From Cohnella thailandensis (lineage in GTDB: Bacteria > Bacillota > Bacilli > Paenibacillales > Paenibacillaceae), in the NCBI RefSeq assembly GCF_014212135.1, contig NZ_JACJVQ010000004.1, forward strand, positions 62,001 to 126,000: 64,000 nt of DNA, read 5' to 3'. Under the pieces are notes generated by a model. It ran no database searches, was not told the DNA's origin, and saw only the letters and a program-made list of their open reading frames with translations. Positions 51,304 to 60,545 of this stretch are shown here, in pieces. The position numbers and the translations under genes were made by a program. Numbering within the stretch: position 1 is the stretch's first letter; every line of letters starts with the position of its first letter.

Positions 51304-51789
51304 ATGCAACCGGCGGATCTATCTAAACAGTGGATATTCAAGAACTTCATTCATCTTGTCAGTCAGCAGGAGATGAGGGATAGCAAGTTTGCCGTCCGCA
51401 TGCGCGAAGAAATGCAGAAGTTCGAGAAGGAGCTCGGAGAGAAGAGCCTATTAACGCTGTCGGATATTCACCTTATCGCGTGTATCGGAGATTTCTCTCC
51501 TATTAATGTAACCTCCATTGCCGAAAAAACCGGATTAACGAAAGGCTCAATCACCAGAATTAGCAAGAAGCTGTTGAAGCTCGAGTTGGTCAAGAGACAG
51601 CAGATTAACGATAATAAAAAAGAAGTGCATTATAGCTTGACTCCAAAGGGCCAGAAGGTTCATCTCATTCACAATCGAATTCATCATGAAATTGAAGAAC
51701 GATTCATGACCTTTCTGGATAAATACACCAACGAACAGCTTGATTTTGCGAGAAGTCTAATGCAAGACTTAGCGGAGTGGGATTATTAA
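51304..51789 (+). CDS. MarR-family transcriptional regulator
   Basis: A 161-residue winged-helix protein (LTLSDIHLIACIGDFSPINVTSIAEKTGLTKGSITRISKKLLKLELVKRQ, then a wing with NDNKKEVHYSLTPKG). It likely senses a small molecule and may control the preceding export and hydroxylase genes. The ATG at 51304 is preceded by AAGGGAG at 51288-51294. Upstream in-frame starts lie inside the EamA gene. A TATAAT at 51264-51269 could give it its own promoter, although no convincing -35 is seen. Confidence 0.82.
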   Translation: MQPADLSKQWIFKNFIHLVSQQEMRDSKFAVRMREEMQKFEKELGEKSLLTLSDIHLIACIGDFSPINVTSIAEKTGLTKGSITRISKKLLKLELVKRQQINDNKKEVHYSLTPKGQKVHLIHNRIHHEIEERFMTFLDKYTNEQLDFARSLMQDLAEWDY

Positions 51790-51830
51790 CATGTTGAGCA
51801 CCGCGCTAATCGAACTTAGAAACCGCCCGC

Positions 51831-52124
51831 TTGAATCAATTGGAGCATCCTTTCGGTCGGCATCGCTTTTGGCCCATCGGCGAGTCGATCATGCGGCATA
51901 TGGCGTACGAGTTCCCCGACGCCGGGTTTGAACGGGTGACCGATCAATTCATGCTGGGAAGCGACATCCTGGTCGCCCCGGTCTTGAAGAAGGGGGCGGC
52001 AACGAGACGGATTGCTTTCCCGCCCGGCACCTGGTTAGGCGACGACGGCAGACGGGTCGAAGGGCCGTGCGAGCTTGAGGTCGACGCTCCGCTGTCGAGA
52101 TTGCCGTGGTACCGAAAGCAATAA
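51831..52124 (+). pseudogene. C-terminal remnant of a GH31 glycosidase
   Basis: About 90 codons read WPIGESIMRHMAYEFPDAGF, VTDQFMLGSDILVAPVLKKGA and RRIAFPPGTWLG, the C-terminal beta-sandwich signature of GH31 alpha-glucosidase-type enzymes. The whole catalytic barrel is missing and the frame upstream has no homology, so this is a 5'-truncated relic. A terminator follows. It probably marks an edge of a former carbohydrate locus. Confidence 0.75.
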
Positions 52125-52138
52125 TTCCTTCCCTACAA

Positions 52139-52178
52139 GCGTGTCGATGGCCTGCCTAGGCGATTGACGCGCTTTTCT
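52139..52178 (+). terminator. Rho-independent terminator after the GH31 remnant
   Basis: Stem GCGTGTCGAT with ATTGACGCGC (wobble pairs) followed by TTTTCTCTTT. Confidence 0.65.
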
Positions 52179-52209
52179 CTTTGCCAGCCCGCTACTCGTC
52201 AAGTCGAAT

Positions 52210-52237
52210 TTGGCAATCAAACTGGTCGAGATATACA
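52210..52237 (+). promoter_or_regulatory. Candidate promoter of the second YesM/YesN pair
   Basis: TTGGCA (52210-52215), 16 bp, TATACA (52232-52237), about 95 bp upstream of the kinase gene. Confidence 0.5.
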
Positions 52238-52330
52238 TAGCGGAAACGCTTAAAACATTCTATGATTCTATTGAATTGGAAGAGCAGTGATAGGGCAACA
52301 GGGAAGTTTAGACGTCGGGGGGCTTCTTGC

Positions 52331-54100
52331 ATGCGCAAGCTGCATATTCAATGGAATTCGATTCGCGTCAAGCTGGTCATCAGCGTATTGTTGGTGACGG
52401 TTCCGCTCATCGCGCTGCTGTTTTACAACAACTATTACGCGATCCATGTGGTCCGGGACCAAGTCGCCCATTCGAACAAAAACATGCTGTCTCTCTACAT
52501 GCGCGAGATCGACAACGGGTTGGAAGACGTCAATAAGTATTTGATTTCGCTAGTCTCTTCCGATATGGACGTGCAGATCATGGATTTGCCCCAGAATTCG
52601 GACGATTACATTCTGTCCAAATCGAGATTGTCCGCGAAGCTGTCCAACAATATCTTGATTTACAAGACGGACGCCTTCTTCGTGTACTCGATCGCCGAAG
52701 ACGATCTGATGGACGTGGCGGACGGACGGATCGATCTGAGCGAGAAGGAAACCGTACGGAAGTTCATCCGCGACGGCGTGCGCTCGGACCCGGAATGGGG
52801 AGCGGTCCGCAATCCGAACTGGTTTACCGTAACGATCGGCGGCAAGTTCTATCTGATGCGGATGATGCTAGTGGGAGATATCCTCGTGGGCTCATGGGTC
52901 CGGGCGGATTCCATCACGCTCCCGCTCTCGTTGATCCATTTCGGAGAGAAGGGAGGCTCCCTGCTGCTCCGTTCGGACGGCGATGTCATGATCCGGACGA
53001 GCCAAGTCCATACCGAAGACATCGACTTCCGGCAAGACATGTCCGGCTACTACCTCTCGGGGTCCAAGGAACAATACTTGGTCGTGGGAGAACGGTCTCA
53101 GAACGCCGATTTCACTCTCGTGGCGCTAATCCCCAATTCGGTTATCCTTCAGAATCTGCCTTACCTGAACCGCGTCGTCTTCCTTATTTCCGCCTTAGGA
53201 ATCGTTCTTCTGCCGGGTTTCCTGCTGTTTCTGAGAAAGGCGCTGCTGATTCCGCTGAGACGAATCGAGGCCGTCATGAAACGGATCGGGGAAGGAAACT
53301 TCAAGTTCCGGATCGAGCCTTATCCGACGTCGAACGAATTCAAGCTGGTGAATTCGACGTTCAACCGGATGATGGCCCAGATCGAAGAGCTGAAGATCAG
53401 CGTCTACGAAGAGCAGCTGAACAAACAGAAGGCGGAGCTGCAGCACCTGCAGCTGCAGATTAATCCTCACTTTTTTATGAATACGCTTTCTATTATCTAT
53501 AACCTGGCCTTGACGAGAAGTTACGAAACGATCAAGGAGATGAGCTTGCTTCTCGTACAGCACTTCCGGTACATGTTCCGCAGCAACCTGACATTCGTTC
53601 CTCTGATGGAGGAATTGGAGCATGTCCGCAACTACGCGCGGATTCACGAGCTTCGGTTCCAGCAGGACCTGAAGTTCGAGATTCATGCATCGGGCGAGAT
53701 GGACAAAGTCCATATTCCTCCGTTGATCATCCAGACCTTCGTCGAGAATGCCACGAAGCATGCCGTTTCGCTGGATCGTTCGCTCCGGATCGCCGTGGAC
53801 ATCCGCATGGAGGATTCTCTTCCCGAGCCTTATCTTCAAATCCGAATCCGGGATAACGGCAAAGGCTTTAAAGAGGAGATCCTGCGGGAGCTGAGAGAAG
53901 GAAATCGCGTCGTCGACGAGCAAGGGGAGCATATCGGCATCTGGAACGCTTGGCATCGGATGCGGTTGCTGTACGGAAGCAAGGCCCGGCTTGATTTCTC
54001 CAACGACGAGCCGGGAGGAGCCGTCGTGATCATTCGTTTGCCCTTCCAGCCGGAGTCGAAGGAAGCGGAACCGAAGAATGCAAAGGAGGACAGGACATGA
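52331..54100 (+). CDS. YesM-type sensor histidine kinase 2
   Basis: A 589-residue membrane kinase: TM1 near residue 15-35, an extracellular sensor to about 275, TM2 near 280-305 (VVFLISALGIVLLPGFLLFL), HAMP, then the His box INPHFFMNTLSIIYN (about residue 378), N box QTFVENATKHAV and G boxes RDNGKGF and GIWNAWHRM. The ATG at 52331 follows a GGGGGG ribosome site 7 bp upstream; an earlier in-frame ATG at 52262 has none. It overlaps the regulator gene by 4 bp. The following LplABC-like transporter suggests sensing of an oligosaccharide. Confidence 0.86.
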   Translation: MRKLHIQWNSIRVKLVISVLLVTVPLIALLFYNNYYAIHVVRDQVAHSNKNMLSLYMREIDNGLEDVNKYLISLVSSDMDVQIMDLPQNSDDYILSKSRLSAKLSNNILIYKTDAFFVYSIAEDDLMDVADGRIDLSEKETVRKFIRDGVRSDPEWGAVRNPNWFTVTIGGKFYLMRMMLVGDILVGSWVRADSITLPLSLIHFGEKGGSLLLRSDGDVMIRTSQVHTEDIDFRQDMSGYYLSGSKEQYLVVGERSQNADFTLVALIPNSVILQNLPYLNRVVFLISALGIVLLPGFLLFLRKALLIPLRRIEAVMKRIGEGNFKFRIEPYPTSNEFKLVNSTFNRMMAQIEELKISVYEEQLNKQKAELQHLQLQINPHFFMNTLSIIYNLALTRSYETIKEMSLLLVQHFRYMFRSNLTFVPLMEELEHVRNYARIHELRFQQDLKFEIHASGEMDKVHIPPLIIQTFVENATKHAVSLDRSLRIAVDIRMEDSLPEPYLQIRIRDNGKGFKEEILRELREGNRVVDEQGEHIGIWNAWHRMRLLYGSKARLDFSNDEPGGAVVIIRLPFQPESKEAEPKNAKEDRT

Positions 54101-55695
54101 CCCGATTGCTGATCGTGGACGACGAGCCTTTTATCGTCAATGGACTGAAGCTGTCGCTGGATTGGGAGCGCATCGGAGTCTCAGCCGTTTTGACGGCGCA
54201 TAACGCCAGGCAGGCCAAGGAGATTTTTCGTGCGGATCAAGTAGATATCATGCTATGCGATATCGAGATGCCGGAAGAGAGCGGATTGGAGCTGCTGGTC
54301 TGGGTGAAGGAGCATTCTCTTTCTACGGAATCGGTATTTCTGACTTGCCATGCCGACTTCGCGTTCGCCCGCCAAGCCATCGAACTGGGAAGCTCGGATT
54401 ATATCCTGAAGCCCGTGCCGCCGGAGAAATTGGAAGCGGTTATCCTTAAGGTCATCGATAAAATCCGCAAGCAAAATCAATTGGCGGAGCAAAGCCGATC
54501 CTGGGTGCAGCATCATCCGCTGTTCATCGAACGGTTCTGGCTCGACCTCGTTCATCTCGTGATTCCCCCGGGCGAATCGGCGGTTCGGCAGGCGATCCGG
54601 GAACGGAAGATGCCTTATCCTGCCGATATGAAGGTCTGGCCGGTCCTGATCCATGTCCAAAGATGGCACAAGAAGCTTCAGTCCCGGGACGAGAAGATCC
54701 TGGAATACGCGTTGAAGAACGCGGCCGAAGAATCGATTCGCGAATGGGGCTCGCAAGCCATCGTGATTACGCTGGACGGCCGCAAGCTGCTTGCGTTGAT
54801 TCCCGTCCAGCCGGGAAGCGCCCCCTGCCCGGAACGGCTGCAAACTCTGTTCGGTGCTTATATTCAATCCTGCCGGCCTTATTTTTATTGCGACCTCTCC
54901 TGCTACATCGGACAAGCGACGCCGGTTCACGAGATTGCGAGCCGGACTCGCCAGCTTCTCGCGCTCCAGGCGAACAACGTCTCCTACGATAATCGCGTCT
55001 TTCTTCAGGGAGCATCGGAGGAACCGCGGAGCACGGCTCCGATGCCGGATATGAAGGTTTGGTACGTCATGCTGACCAAAGGCTCCAAGAGCCAGCTGAT
55101 TCAGGAAGCGGAGCGCTATTTGAACTCGCTCGCGAACCGTTCGGGCTTCGACGCGGTGTCGCTCGGCCATTTTCATCAAAATTTCCTGCAAATTCTGTTT
55201 GCCTTCCTGCAGCAGAAAAATATCGAAGCCAGGCATTTGTTCGGGGACTCGATCTCGGCCGAATTGTCCGCACAAGCCCCGCATTCCATCCCGGATATGC
55301 TGGATTGGGTCAAGCACGTGACGGAAAAAGCTATCCGCCAAGTGCAAGAAATCGAGCAATCCCATTCCGTCGTCGAGAAGGCATGCCGGTATATAGACGC
55401 CCATCTGGATCGGGAGTTGAGCCGGGAAGCGCTGGCCGCCCAATTCTACCTGAATCCCGACTATATGGACCGGCTGTTCAAGAAAGAAACGGGCAAGTCC
55501 ATGAAGGAATACATGTGGCAAGAGCGGCTTCGGGTCGCGGAGGAGCTGCTGGCGAAGACCGAGCTGCCCGTAACCGAAATCGCCTTGCAGGTCGGATACA
55601 GCAGCATTTCGGCATTTACGAGATTGTTCAAGAAGCATACCGACCTCAATCCTAGCGAATACAGAACGAAGCGAACGCAGAGCAGGTCGAGATAG
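54097..55695 (+). CDS. YesN-type AraC response regulator 2
   Basis: A 532-residue regulator with receiver-domain Asp55 in DIMLCDIEMPEESG, Lys in YILKPVPP, and a C-terminal double AraC HTH (ELSREALAAQFYLNPDYMDRLFKKE and PVTEIALQVGYSSISAFTRLFKK). It should be phosphorylated by the overlapping kinase and activate the transporter operon that starts 92 bp downstream. The N-terminal DDEPFIVNGLKLSLDW is typical of YesN proteins. Confidence 0.87.
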   Translation: MTRLLIVDDEPFIVNGLKLSLDWERIGVSAVLTAHNARQAKEIFRADQVDIMLCDIEMPEESGLELLVWVKEHSLSTESVFLTCHADFAFARQAIELGSSDYILKPVPPEKLEAVILKVIDKIRKQNQLAEQSRSWVQHHPLFIERFWLDLVHLVIPPGESAVRQAIRERKMPYPADMKVWPVLIHVQRWHKKLQSRDEKILEYALKNAAEESIREWGSQAIVITLDGRKLLALIPVQPGSAPCPERLQTLFGAYIQSCRPYFYCDLSCYIGQATPVHEIASRTRQLLALQANNVSYDNRVFLQGASEEPRSTAPMPDMKVWYVMLTKGSKSQLIQEAERYLNSLANRSGFDAVSLGHFHQNFLQILFAFLQQKNIEARHLFGDSISAELSAQAPHSIPDMLDWVKHVTEKAIRQVQEIEQSHSVVEKACRYIDAHLDRELSREALAAQFYLNPDYMDRLFKKETGKSMKEYMWQERLRVAEELLAKTELPVTEIALQVGYSSISAFTRLFKKHTDLNPSEYRTKRTQSRSR

Positions 55696-55786
55696 GGCAA
55701 GCAAAAGGTCGAGTTTGGATTAGTGGGCCTATCCCTGCAGGACTAAAATGGGTTTAGAAACACACCACAATTAATGGGGGAGTTCC

Positions 55787-57319
55787 ATGAACGCATCGAA
55801 GAAATGGCTCGCGCTGCTGTTGATCGTCTGCCTGTCCGTTCTTGCCGCTTGCTCGTCCAATAACTCTTCATCCGGAGGTTCGAGCGCCTCGTCGCCATCC
55901 GCCGGCTCGCAGCCGTCCTCGGGCGAATCGGGGGAAGCCTACGAGCTCAACGTCGCCTTCCCGATATTCGGCGCCGTGCCCTCGAATATGCCCGAAGTGG
56001 AGAAAGCCATCAGCGACATAGCCAAAGAAAAAATAGGCGCCACCGTCAAGCTGACCCCGATCAGCATCGGAGCCTGGTCGCAACAGTCCAACCTGATGCT
56101 GACCAGCAACGAGAAGGTGGACCTGATTTACGTGAGCGGAACGTCGTTTACCGGGATGGTCTCCAAAGGCCAGCTGCTTGCGCTCGACGACTTGCTCGGC
56201 GAACACGGCCCGGATATCGTCGCGACCTTCGACCCCGAATTCTTGAAAGCGACCGCCATCAACGGCAAAACGTACGCCGTGCCCTCCAACAAGGAGATGG
56301 CCGTCGATTACGGCTTATCCATCCTGAAGAGGTACATCGACAAATACAAGATCGATCCAACGTCCATCAAGACGCTCGACGACCTGGACGGGCTGTTCAA
56401 GACGATTAAAGACGGAGAATCGGATCTGCCCGCCATTCTCGTGCCGCAATCCGCCGGAATCTCCTTCCTGGCCAGCCACCGATGGTTCGATCCGCTGGGC
56501 GATTCGATCGGCGTCCTGCCGGACTTCGGCGGCGGGCTGACCGTCGCCAATCTGTACGAGTCTTCCGAATATGCGGCCTTCGTGAAGAAGATGCGCGAGT
56601 GGTACCAAGCCGGCTATATCATGAAGGATTCCGCCACCAATAAGGATAACGGCAACGCGCTGATCTTGGCCGGCAAGGGAATCGCCCGGCTGTCCAATCT
56701 GAAGCCCGGTTACGAGAGGCAGACCTCGCTCGAATACCAAGAGCCGGCGACCGTCATCTCGCTGACCCAGGCCTATGCGACAACTTCTTCGGTAGCCTCG
56801 GTGAACTGGGGAATCCCTTATAGCGCGAAAAATCCCGAGAAATCGATGCGATTCTTGAATCTCATGTACGGCGATACGGAGATCATCAATCTGTTCGACT
56901 GGGGCATCGAAGGCAAGGACTACGTGAAGAAATCGGAGAATATCATCGCTTATCCGGAAGGCGTGGACGCGACTACCGTCGCTTACAACCTGAACCTCGG
57001 CTGGATGTTCGGCAATCAGCTGAAATCCTATATTTTCGAAGGCGAGGATCCGGACCTGTGGAAGAAGATGGCGGAATATAATGCGAACGCCGTTCGCTCT
57101 CCGGCCTTGGGCTTCTCCTTCGACGCCTCCCCGGTCAAGACGGAATACGCCGCGGTGACGAACGTGATCAATCAATATGCCCTGCCGCTCGAGACCGGCA
57201 GCGTGGACCCGGACAAGATCCTTCCCGAGTTCATCGCCAAGCTGAAATCCTCCGGCATCGAGAAGATCATCGCGGAGAAACAGAAGCAGCTGGATGAATG
57301 GAAGCGGCAAAACGGATAA
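55787..57319 (+). CDS. LplA-type sugar-binding lipoprotein
   Basis: A 510-residue extracellular binding protein with lipobox LAAC near residue 21, a Ser/Gly linker, then YELNVAFPIFGAVPSN and KIGATVKLTPISIGAWSQQSNLMLTSNEKVDLIYV, the long YtcQ/LplA group of Bacillota. It captures a large or complex oligosaccharide. GGGGGAG precedes the ATG. A hairpin follows before the permease genes, as in the other transporter operons of this window. Confidence 0.86.
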   Translation: MNASKKWLALLLIVCLSVLAACSSNNSSSGGSSASSPSAGSQPSSGESGEAYELNVAFPIFGAVPSNMPEVEKAISDIAKEKIGATVKLTPISIGAWSQQSNLMLTSNEKVDLIYVSGTSFTGMVSKGQLLALDDLLGEHGPDIVATFDPEFLKATAINGKTYAVPSNKEMAVDYGLSILKRYIDKYKIDPTSIKTLDDLDGLFKTIKDGESDLPAILVPQSAGISFLASHRWFDPLGDSIGVLPDFGGGLTVANLYESSEYAAFVKKMREWYQAGYIMKDSATNKDNGNALILAGKGIARLSNLKPGYERQTSLEYQEPATVISLTQAYATTSSVASVNWGIPYSAKNPEKSMRFLNLMYGDTEIINLFDWGIEGKDYVKKSENIIAYPEGVDATTVAYNLNLGWMFGNQLKSYIFEGEDPDLWKKMAEYNANAVRSPALGFSFDASPVKTEYAAVTNVINQYALPLETGSVDPDKILPEFIAKLKSSGIEKIIAEKQKQLDEWKRQNG

Positions 57320-57330
57320 GCGCTCAAGAG

Positions 57331-57359
57331 CGACCCGGTCGGCTTGTTCGATCGGGTCG
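57331..57359 (+). terminator. Intra-operon hairpin after the binding-protein gene
   Basis: CGACCCGGTCG and CGATCGGGTCG (one G-U pair) around a 7-base loop, with no T run. It probably stabilises the upstream message or attenuates the permease genes. Confidence 0.6.
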
Positions 57360-57391
57360 TCCTACACAAGGGATAAGAGGAGGCACCCAGA

Positions 57392-58324
57392 GTGGAGAAT
57401 CGCAAAGCCGGAAAGCGAATGCGGCTGCTCAAGACGTATGCTCCGCTATATTTGCTAACGATCCCGGGATTGCTGTATTTGTTGATCAACAACTATCTTC
57501 CCATGCTCGGCCTGGTCATCGCCTTTAAGGACGTTAACTTCAGCAAAGGGATATTGGGCAGCGATTGGATCGGATTCAAGAACTTCGAATACCTGTTCAA
57601 GACCTCGGACGCTTACGTCATCACGCGCAACACCATTCTCTACAACAGCGCGTTTATCGTCCTGAATCTTATCGTCGCCGTCGGCGTAGCCATCCTGCTC
57701 AACGAGATCAGAAGCAAGCTGATGGCGCGATTCTATCAGAGCGTCGTTCTGCTGCCGTACCTGATCTCCATGGTCATCGTCAGTTATCTCGGTTATGCGG
57801 TATTGAGCATGGACACCGGCTTCCTGAACAAAACGGTGCTTCCCTTATTCGGGATGGACGAAATCGCATGGTACAACGAGCCCAAGTACTGGCCGTATAT
57901 CTTGACCTTCATCCATACCTGGAAAGGAGCTGGGTTCCTGTGCGTGGTGTATCTGGCGGCCATCATCGGGATCGATCAGGAATATTACGAGGCGGCTACC
58001 CTGGACGGAGCTTCCAAGCGGCAGCAGATCCGCTCCATTACGCTTCCGCTCATCGCTCCGGTGATCACCATGATGACGCTGCTTGCGATCGGGCGCATTT
58101 TCTACTCGGACTTCGGTCTGTTCTACCAGGTTCCGATGGATTCCGGCTCGCTCTTCAACGCGACCAACGTAATCGACACCTATGTTTACCGGGGATTGAT
58201 GCAGCTGGGGGATATCGGAATGTCTTCCGCGGCGGGGATGTACCAGTCGCTCGTCGGCTTCGTTCTGGTGCTGCTCTCGAACTACGTCGTCCGCAAATTC
58301 AACCGGGAAAACGCGCTCTTCTAA
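57392..58324 (+). CDS. LplB-type sugar ABC permease
   Basis: A 310-residue, six-helix permease with a GTG start and AAGAGGAGG upstream. Family marks are TIPGLLYLLINNYLPMLGLVIAFKDVNFSKGI and the EAA loop YYEAATLDGASKRQQIRSITLPLIAP. It forms half of the channel served by the preceding lipoprotein. An ATPase is not encoded nearby; a shared MsmX-like ATPase elsewhere is expected for this class. Confidence 0.87.
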   Translation: MENRKAGKRMRLLKTYAPLYLLTIPGLLYLLINNYLPMLGLVIAFKDVNFSKGILGSDWIGFKNFEYLFKTSDAYVITRNTILYNSAFIVLNLIVAVGVAILLNEIRSKLMARFYQSVVLLPYLISMVIVSYLGYAVLSMDTGFLNKTVLPLFGMDEIAWYNEPKYWPYILTFIHTWKGAGFLCVVYLAAIIGIDQEYYEAATLDGASKRQQIRSITLPLIAPVITMMTLLAIGRIFYSDFGLFYQVPMDSGSLFNATNVIDTYVYRGLMQLGDIGMSSAAGMYQSLVGFVLVLLSNYVVRKFNRENALF

Positions 58325-58337
58325 GGAGGGATACCAG

Positions 58338-59231
58338 ATGAACCACAACCGCGAAGCCAGGGCGTGGCAATGGGGCGGACATACCGTCCTGCTGATCTAT
58401 TCCGCGGCATGCATTCTGCCTTTCCTGCTGCTGTTTGCTTCTTCCTTCACGGACGATAAGGTCATCATGCAGAGCGGCTATTCCTTCTTCCCGGAGAAGT
58501 TCAGCTTGGACGCTTATCGTTATCTGTGGAACGAATCGACGGACATCCTGCGGTCGTACGGAATCACGATCTTGATCACCGTCGCGGGAACGGCGTTCAG
58601 CCTGGCCATGACGTCCATGCTCGGCTATCCGATCTCGAGAAGGGATCTTCCTTACCGCCATCCGCTTGCCTTCTATGTCTTCTTTACGATGCTGTTCAAC
58701 GGGGGCCTCGTTCCCACCTACTTCGTTTACACGCAAGTATTCGACTTGAAAAACACCTTGGCCGCCCTGCTCATACCGGGCTTGCTGCTTAACGGCTTTA
58801 ACGTTCTGCTCATGAGGACCTTCTTCATGACGACGATTCCCCCGGCCATTCTCGAATCGGCGAAGATCGACGGGGCGGGAGAAATCCGAATTTTCTATAA
58901 AATCGTTCTGCCTTTGTCTTTGCCCATCTTGGCCACGATCGGCCTCTTCCAAGGAATCGCCTACTGGAACGATTGGTTCAACGGCCTCATTTACATTACG
59001 AATCCGAAGCTGTTCAGCCTGCAGAACATCTTAAACCGAATCATGTTGGATATTCAATTCCTCTCCACCGATCCGGCGCTCAGCGCGCAAGCCTCCGGCT
59101 CCATGGACTTGCCTACCGCTTCGTTCCGGATGGCGATCGTCGTGATCGGGGTGGTTCCGATCCTGCTCGCTTATCCGTTCTTCCAGAAGTACTTCGTCAA
59201 AGGAATCGCGATCGGAGCGGTGAAGGGATGA
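58338..59231 (+). CDS. LplC/YtcP-type sugar ABC permease
   Basis: A 297-residue, six-helix permease. It contains SMLGYPISRRDLPYRHPLAFYVFFTMLFNGGLVPTY-type sequence, the EAA loop ILESAKIDGAGEIRIFYKIVLPLSLP and the usual C-terminal FFQKYFVKGIAIGAVKG. It partners the LplB-type permease 13 bp upstream, with TAAGGAGG before the ATG. It is followed 35 bp later by a serine hydrolase gene that likely acts on the imported compound. Confidence 0.87.
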   Translation: MNHNREARAWQWGGHTVLLIYSAACILPFLLLFASSFTDDKVIMQSGYSFFPEKFSLDAYRYLWNESTDILRSYGITILITVAGTAFSLAMTSMLGYPISRRDLPYRHPLAFYVFFTMLFNGGLVPTYFVYTQVFDLKNTLAALLIPGLLLNGFNVLLMRTFFMTTIPPAILESAKIDGAGEIRIFYKIVLPLSLPILATIGLFQGIAYWNDWFNGLIYITNPKLFSLQNILNRIMLDIQFLSTDPALSAQASGSMDLPTASFRMAIVVIGVVPILLAYPFFQKYFVKGIAIGAVKG

Positions 59232-59266
59232 GCGAGGAGCCGAAATCTATTAAAGGAGGAGCTACA

Positions 59267-60538
59267 ATGGGAAAATATTACGACGCGATCACGGAGGTCA
59301 CCGACTTCGGTCCTTTCGTGAAGAAATTGGTGCTGCCGGTGAACTCGAACGTGAAGGCGGCAGCGGTGAGACCGGAGTGCTTTAACGTCTATGGGGAGCG
59401 AATGGACGCGGAAGGCAATCTATTGATGCTTCCGTTGAGCTGGTCGGAGATGGACAAGAAGGTGCCGAGCAAGGGCTATTGCGCGGTTAAGGACGCCTAT
59501 CCGTCCGACTCCAATGGCGAACGTAAGGAAGAGGGGGCCTTCGTAACGCTGGAACTGAAGAACAGGCCGTTGGATGTCACGTCGCGAATCGCCGCGCCGA
59601 ACGGAATGAACGAATTCGTCATCTGCGATTACCGAATTACCCAGATTGCGGAGATTCCTAGCGAACAAGGGGCGCTCTCCGGCTTGGTCTTCGATAAGTG
59701 CGCGAACAATCGCATGAAGGAAGCGCAGCCCTTCCTGCACGGAATCTCGTCTTATAAGGAGCTGCCTTTAAAATACGGCTACTTCGTCCCGCAGACCGGC
59801 AACGGAAGACGGCCCCTTCTTATTTGGCTCCACGGAGGAGGGGAAGGCGGACAGGATCCGACGATCGCCTATGCGGGCAACAAGGTGGTGAGCCTGGCCG
59901 GCGACGATATCCAGGCCAAGTTCGGCGGAGCGTTCGTCCTCGCTCCTCAGGCGCCTACATTCTGGCTGGACGATGGTAGCGGACAGTACGGAAGAACGGG
60001 CAAATCCATGTACGGCAAGGCATTGAAGGCGCTGATCGACGAGTTCGTCGCCAAGAACGATGCGGCGATCGATCGGGACCGAATCTATATCGGCGGATGC
60101 TCCAACGGCGGTTTTATGACCATGCGGATGATCCTGGATTATCCGGAGTACTTCGCCGCGGCGTATCCGGTATGCGAGGCTCTGTACGACGAAACGATCG
60201 GGGATGCCCAGCTCGAGGCCATTAAGCATCTGCCGATATGGTTTACTCATTCCAAGGACGATTCGATCGTCAAACCCGACGAGACGGCCGTGCCGACCTA
60301 CGAGCGGCTGATCGAGGCCGGAGCGAAGAACGCGCACTTCTCGTTGTTCGATCAAGTCGCGGATCTCCATGGCTTGTTTACGGAGGACGGGGAAGAGCCG
60401 TACGTCTACAACGGACATTTCTCCTGGATCCATGCCCTGAACGACGACTGCCGCCTCGATTACGACGGCAAGCCGGTCGTGGAGAACGGCAAGGAAATGA
60501 CGCTGATGGATTGGCTGGCGCAACAAAGGAAACGTTGA
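59267..60538 (+). CDS. Cytoplasmic serine hydrolase (polyester/acetyl-esterase-like)
   Basis: A 423-residue protein. An N-terminal beta domain (about 1-150) precedes an alpha/beta hydrolase of the PHB-depolymerase/LpqC-like type. The oxyanion segment is LIWLHGGGEGGQD, the nucleophile Ser lies in YIGGCSNGGFMTMRM, an acidic residue in THSKDDSIVK, and a late His in GHFSWIHALN. There is no signal peptide, so it acts on something imported by the transporter of the same operon, such as an acylated oligosaccharide (inference). AAAGGAGGAG precedes the ATG at 59267; a longer frame begins inside the permease gene. Confidence 0.8.
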   Translation: MGKYYDAITEVTDFGPFVKKLVLPVNSNVKAAAVRPECFNVYGERMDAEGNLLMLPLSWSEMDKKVPSKGYCAVKDAYPSDSNGERKEEGAFVTLELKNRPLDVTSRIAAPNGMNEFVICDYRITQIAEIPSEQGALSGLVFDKCANNRMKEAQPFLHGISSYKELPLKYGYFVPQTGNGRRPLLIWLHGGGEGGQDPTIAYAGNKVVSLAGDDIQAKFGGAFVLAPQAPTFWLDDGSGQYGRTGKSMYGKALKALIDEFVAKNDAAIDRDRIYIGGCSNGGFMTMRMILDYPEYFAAAYPVCEALYDETIGDAQLEAIKHLPIWFTHSKDDSIVKPDETAVPTYERLIEAGAKNAHFSLFDQVADLHGLFTEDGEEPYVYNGHFSWIHALNDDCRLDYDGKPVVENGKEMTLMDWLAQQRKR

Positions 60539-60545
60539 CCGAGCG

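Noticed and set aside
54253..55704. A 483-codon minus-strand frame
   Set aside because: Antisense to the second YesN gene, with no domain signature.
56315..57310. A 331-codon minus-strand frame
   Set aside because: Antisense to the LplA-type lipoprotein gene; no motif or ribosome site.
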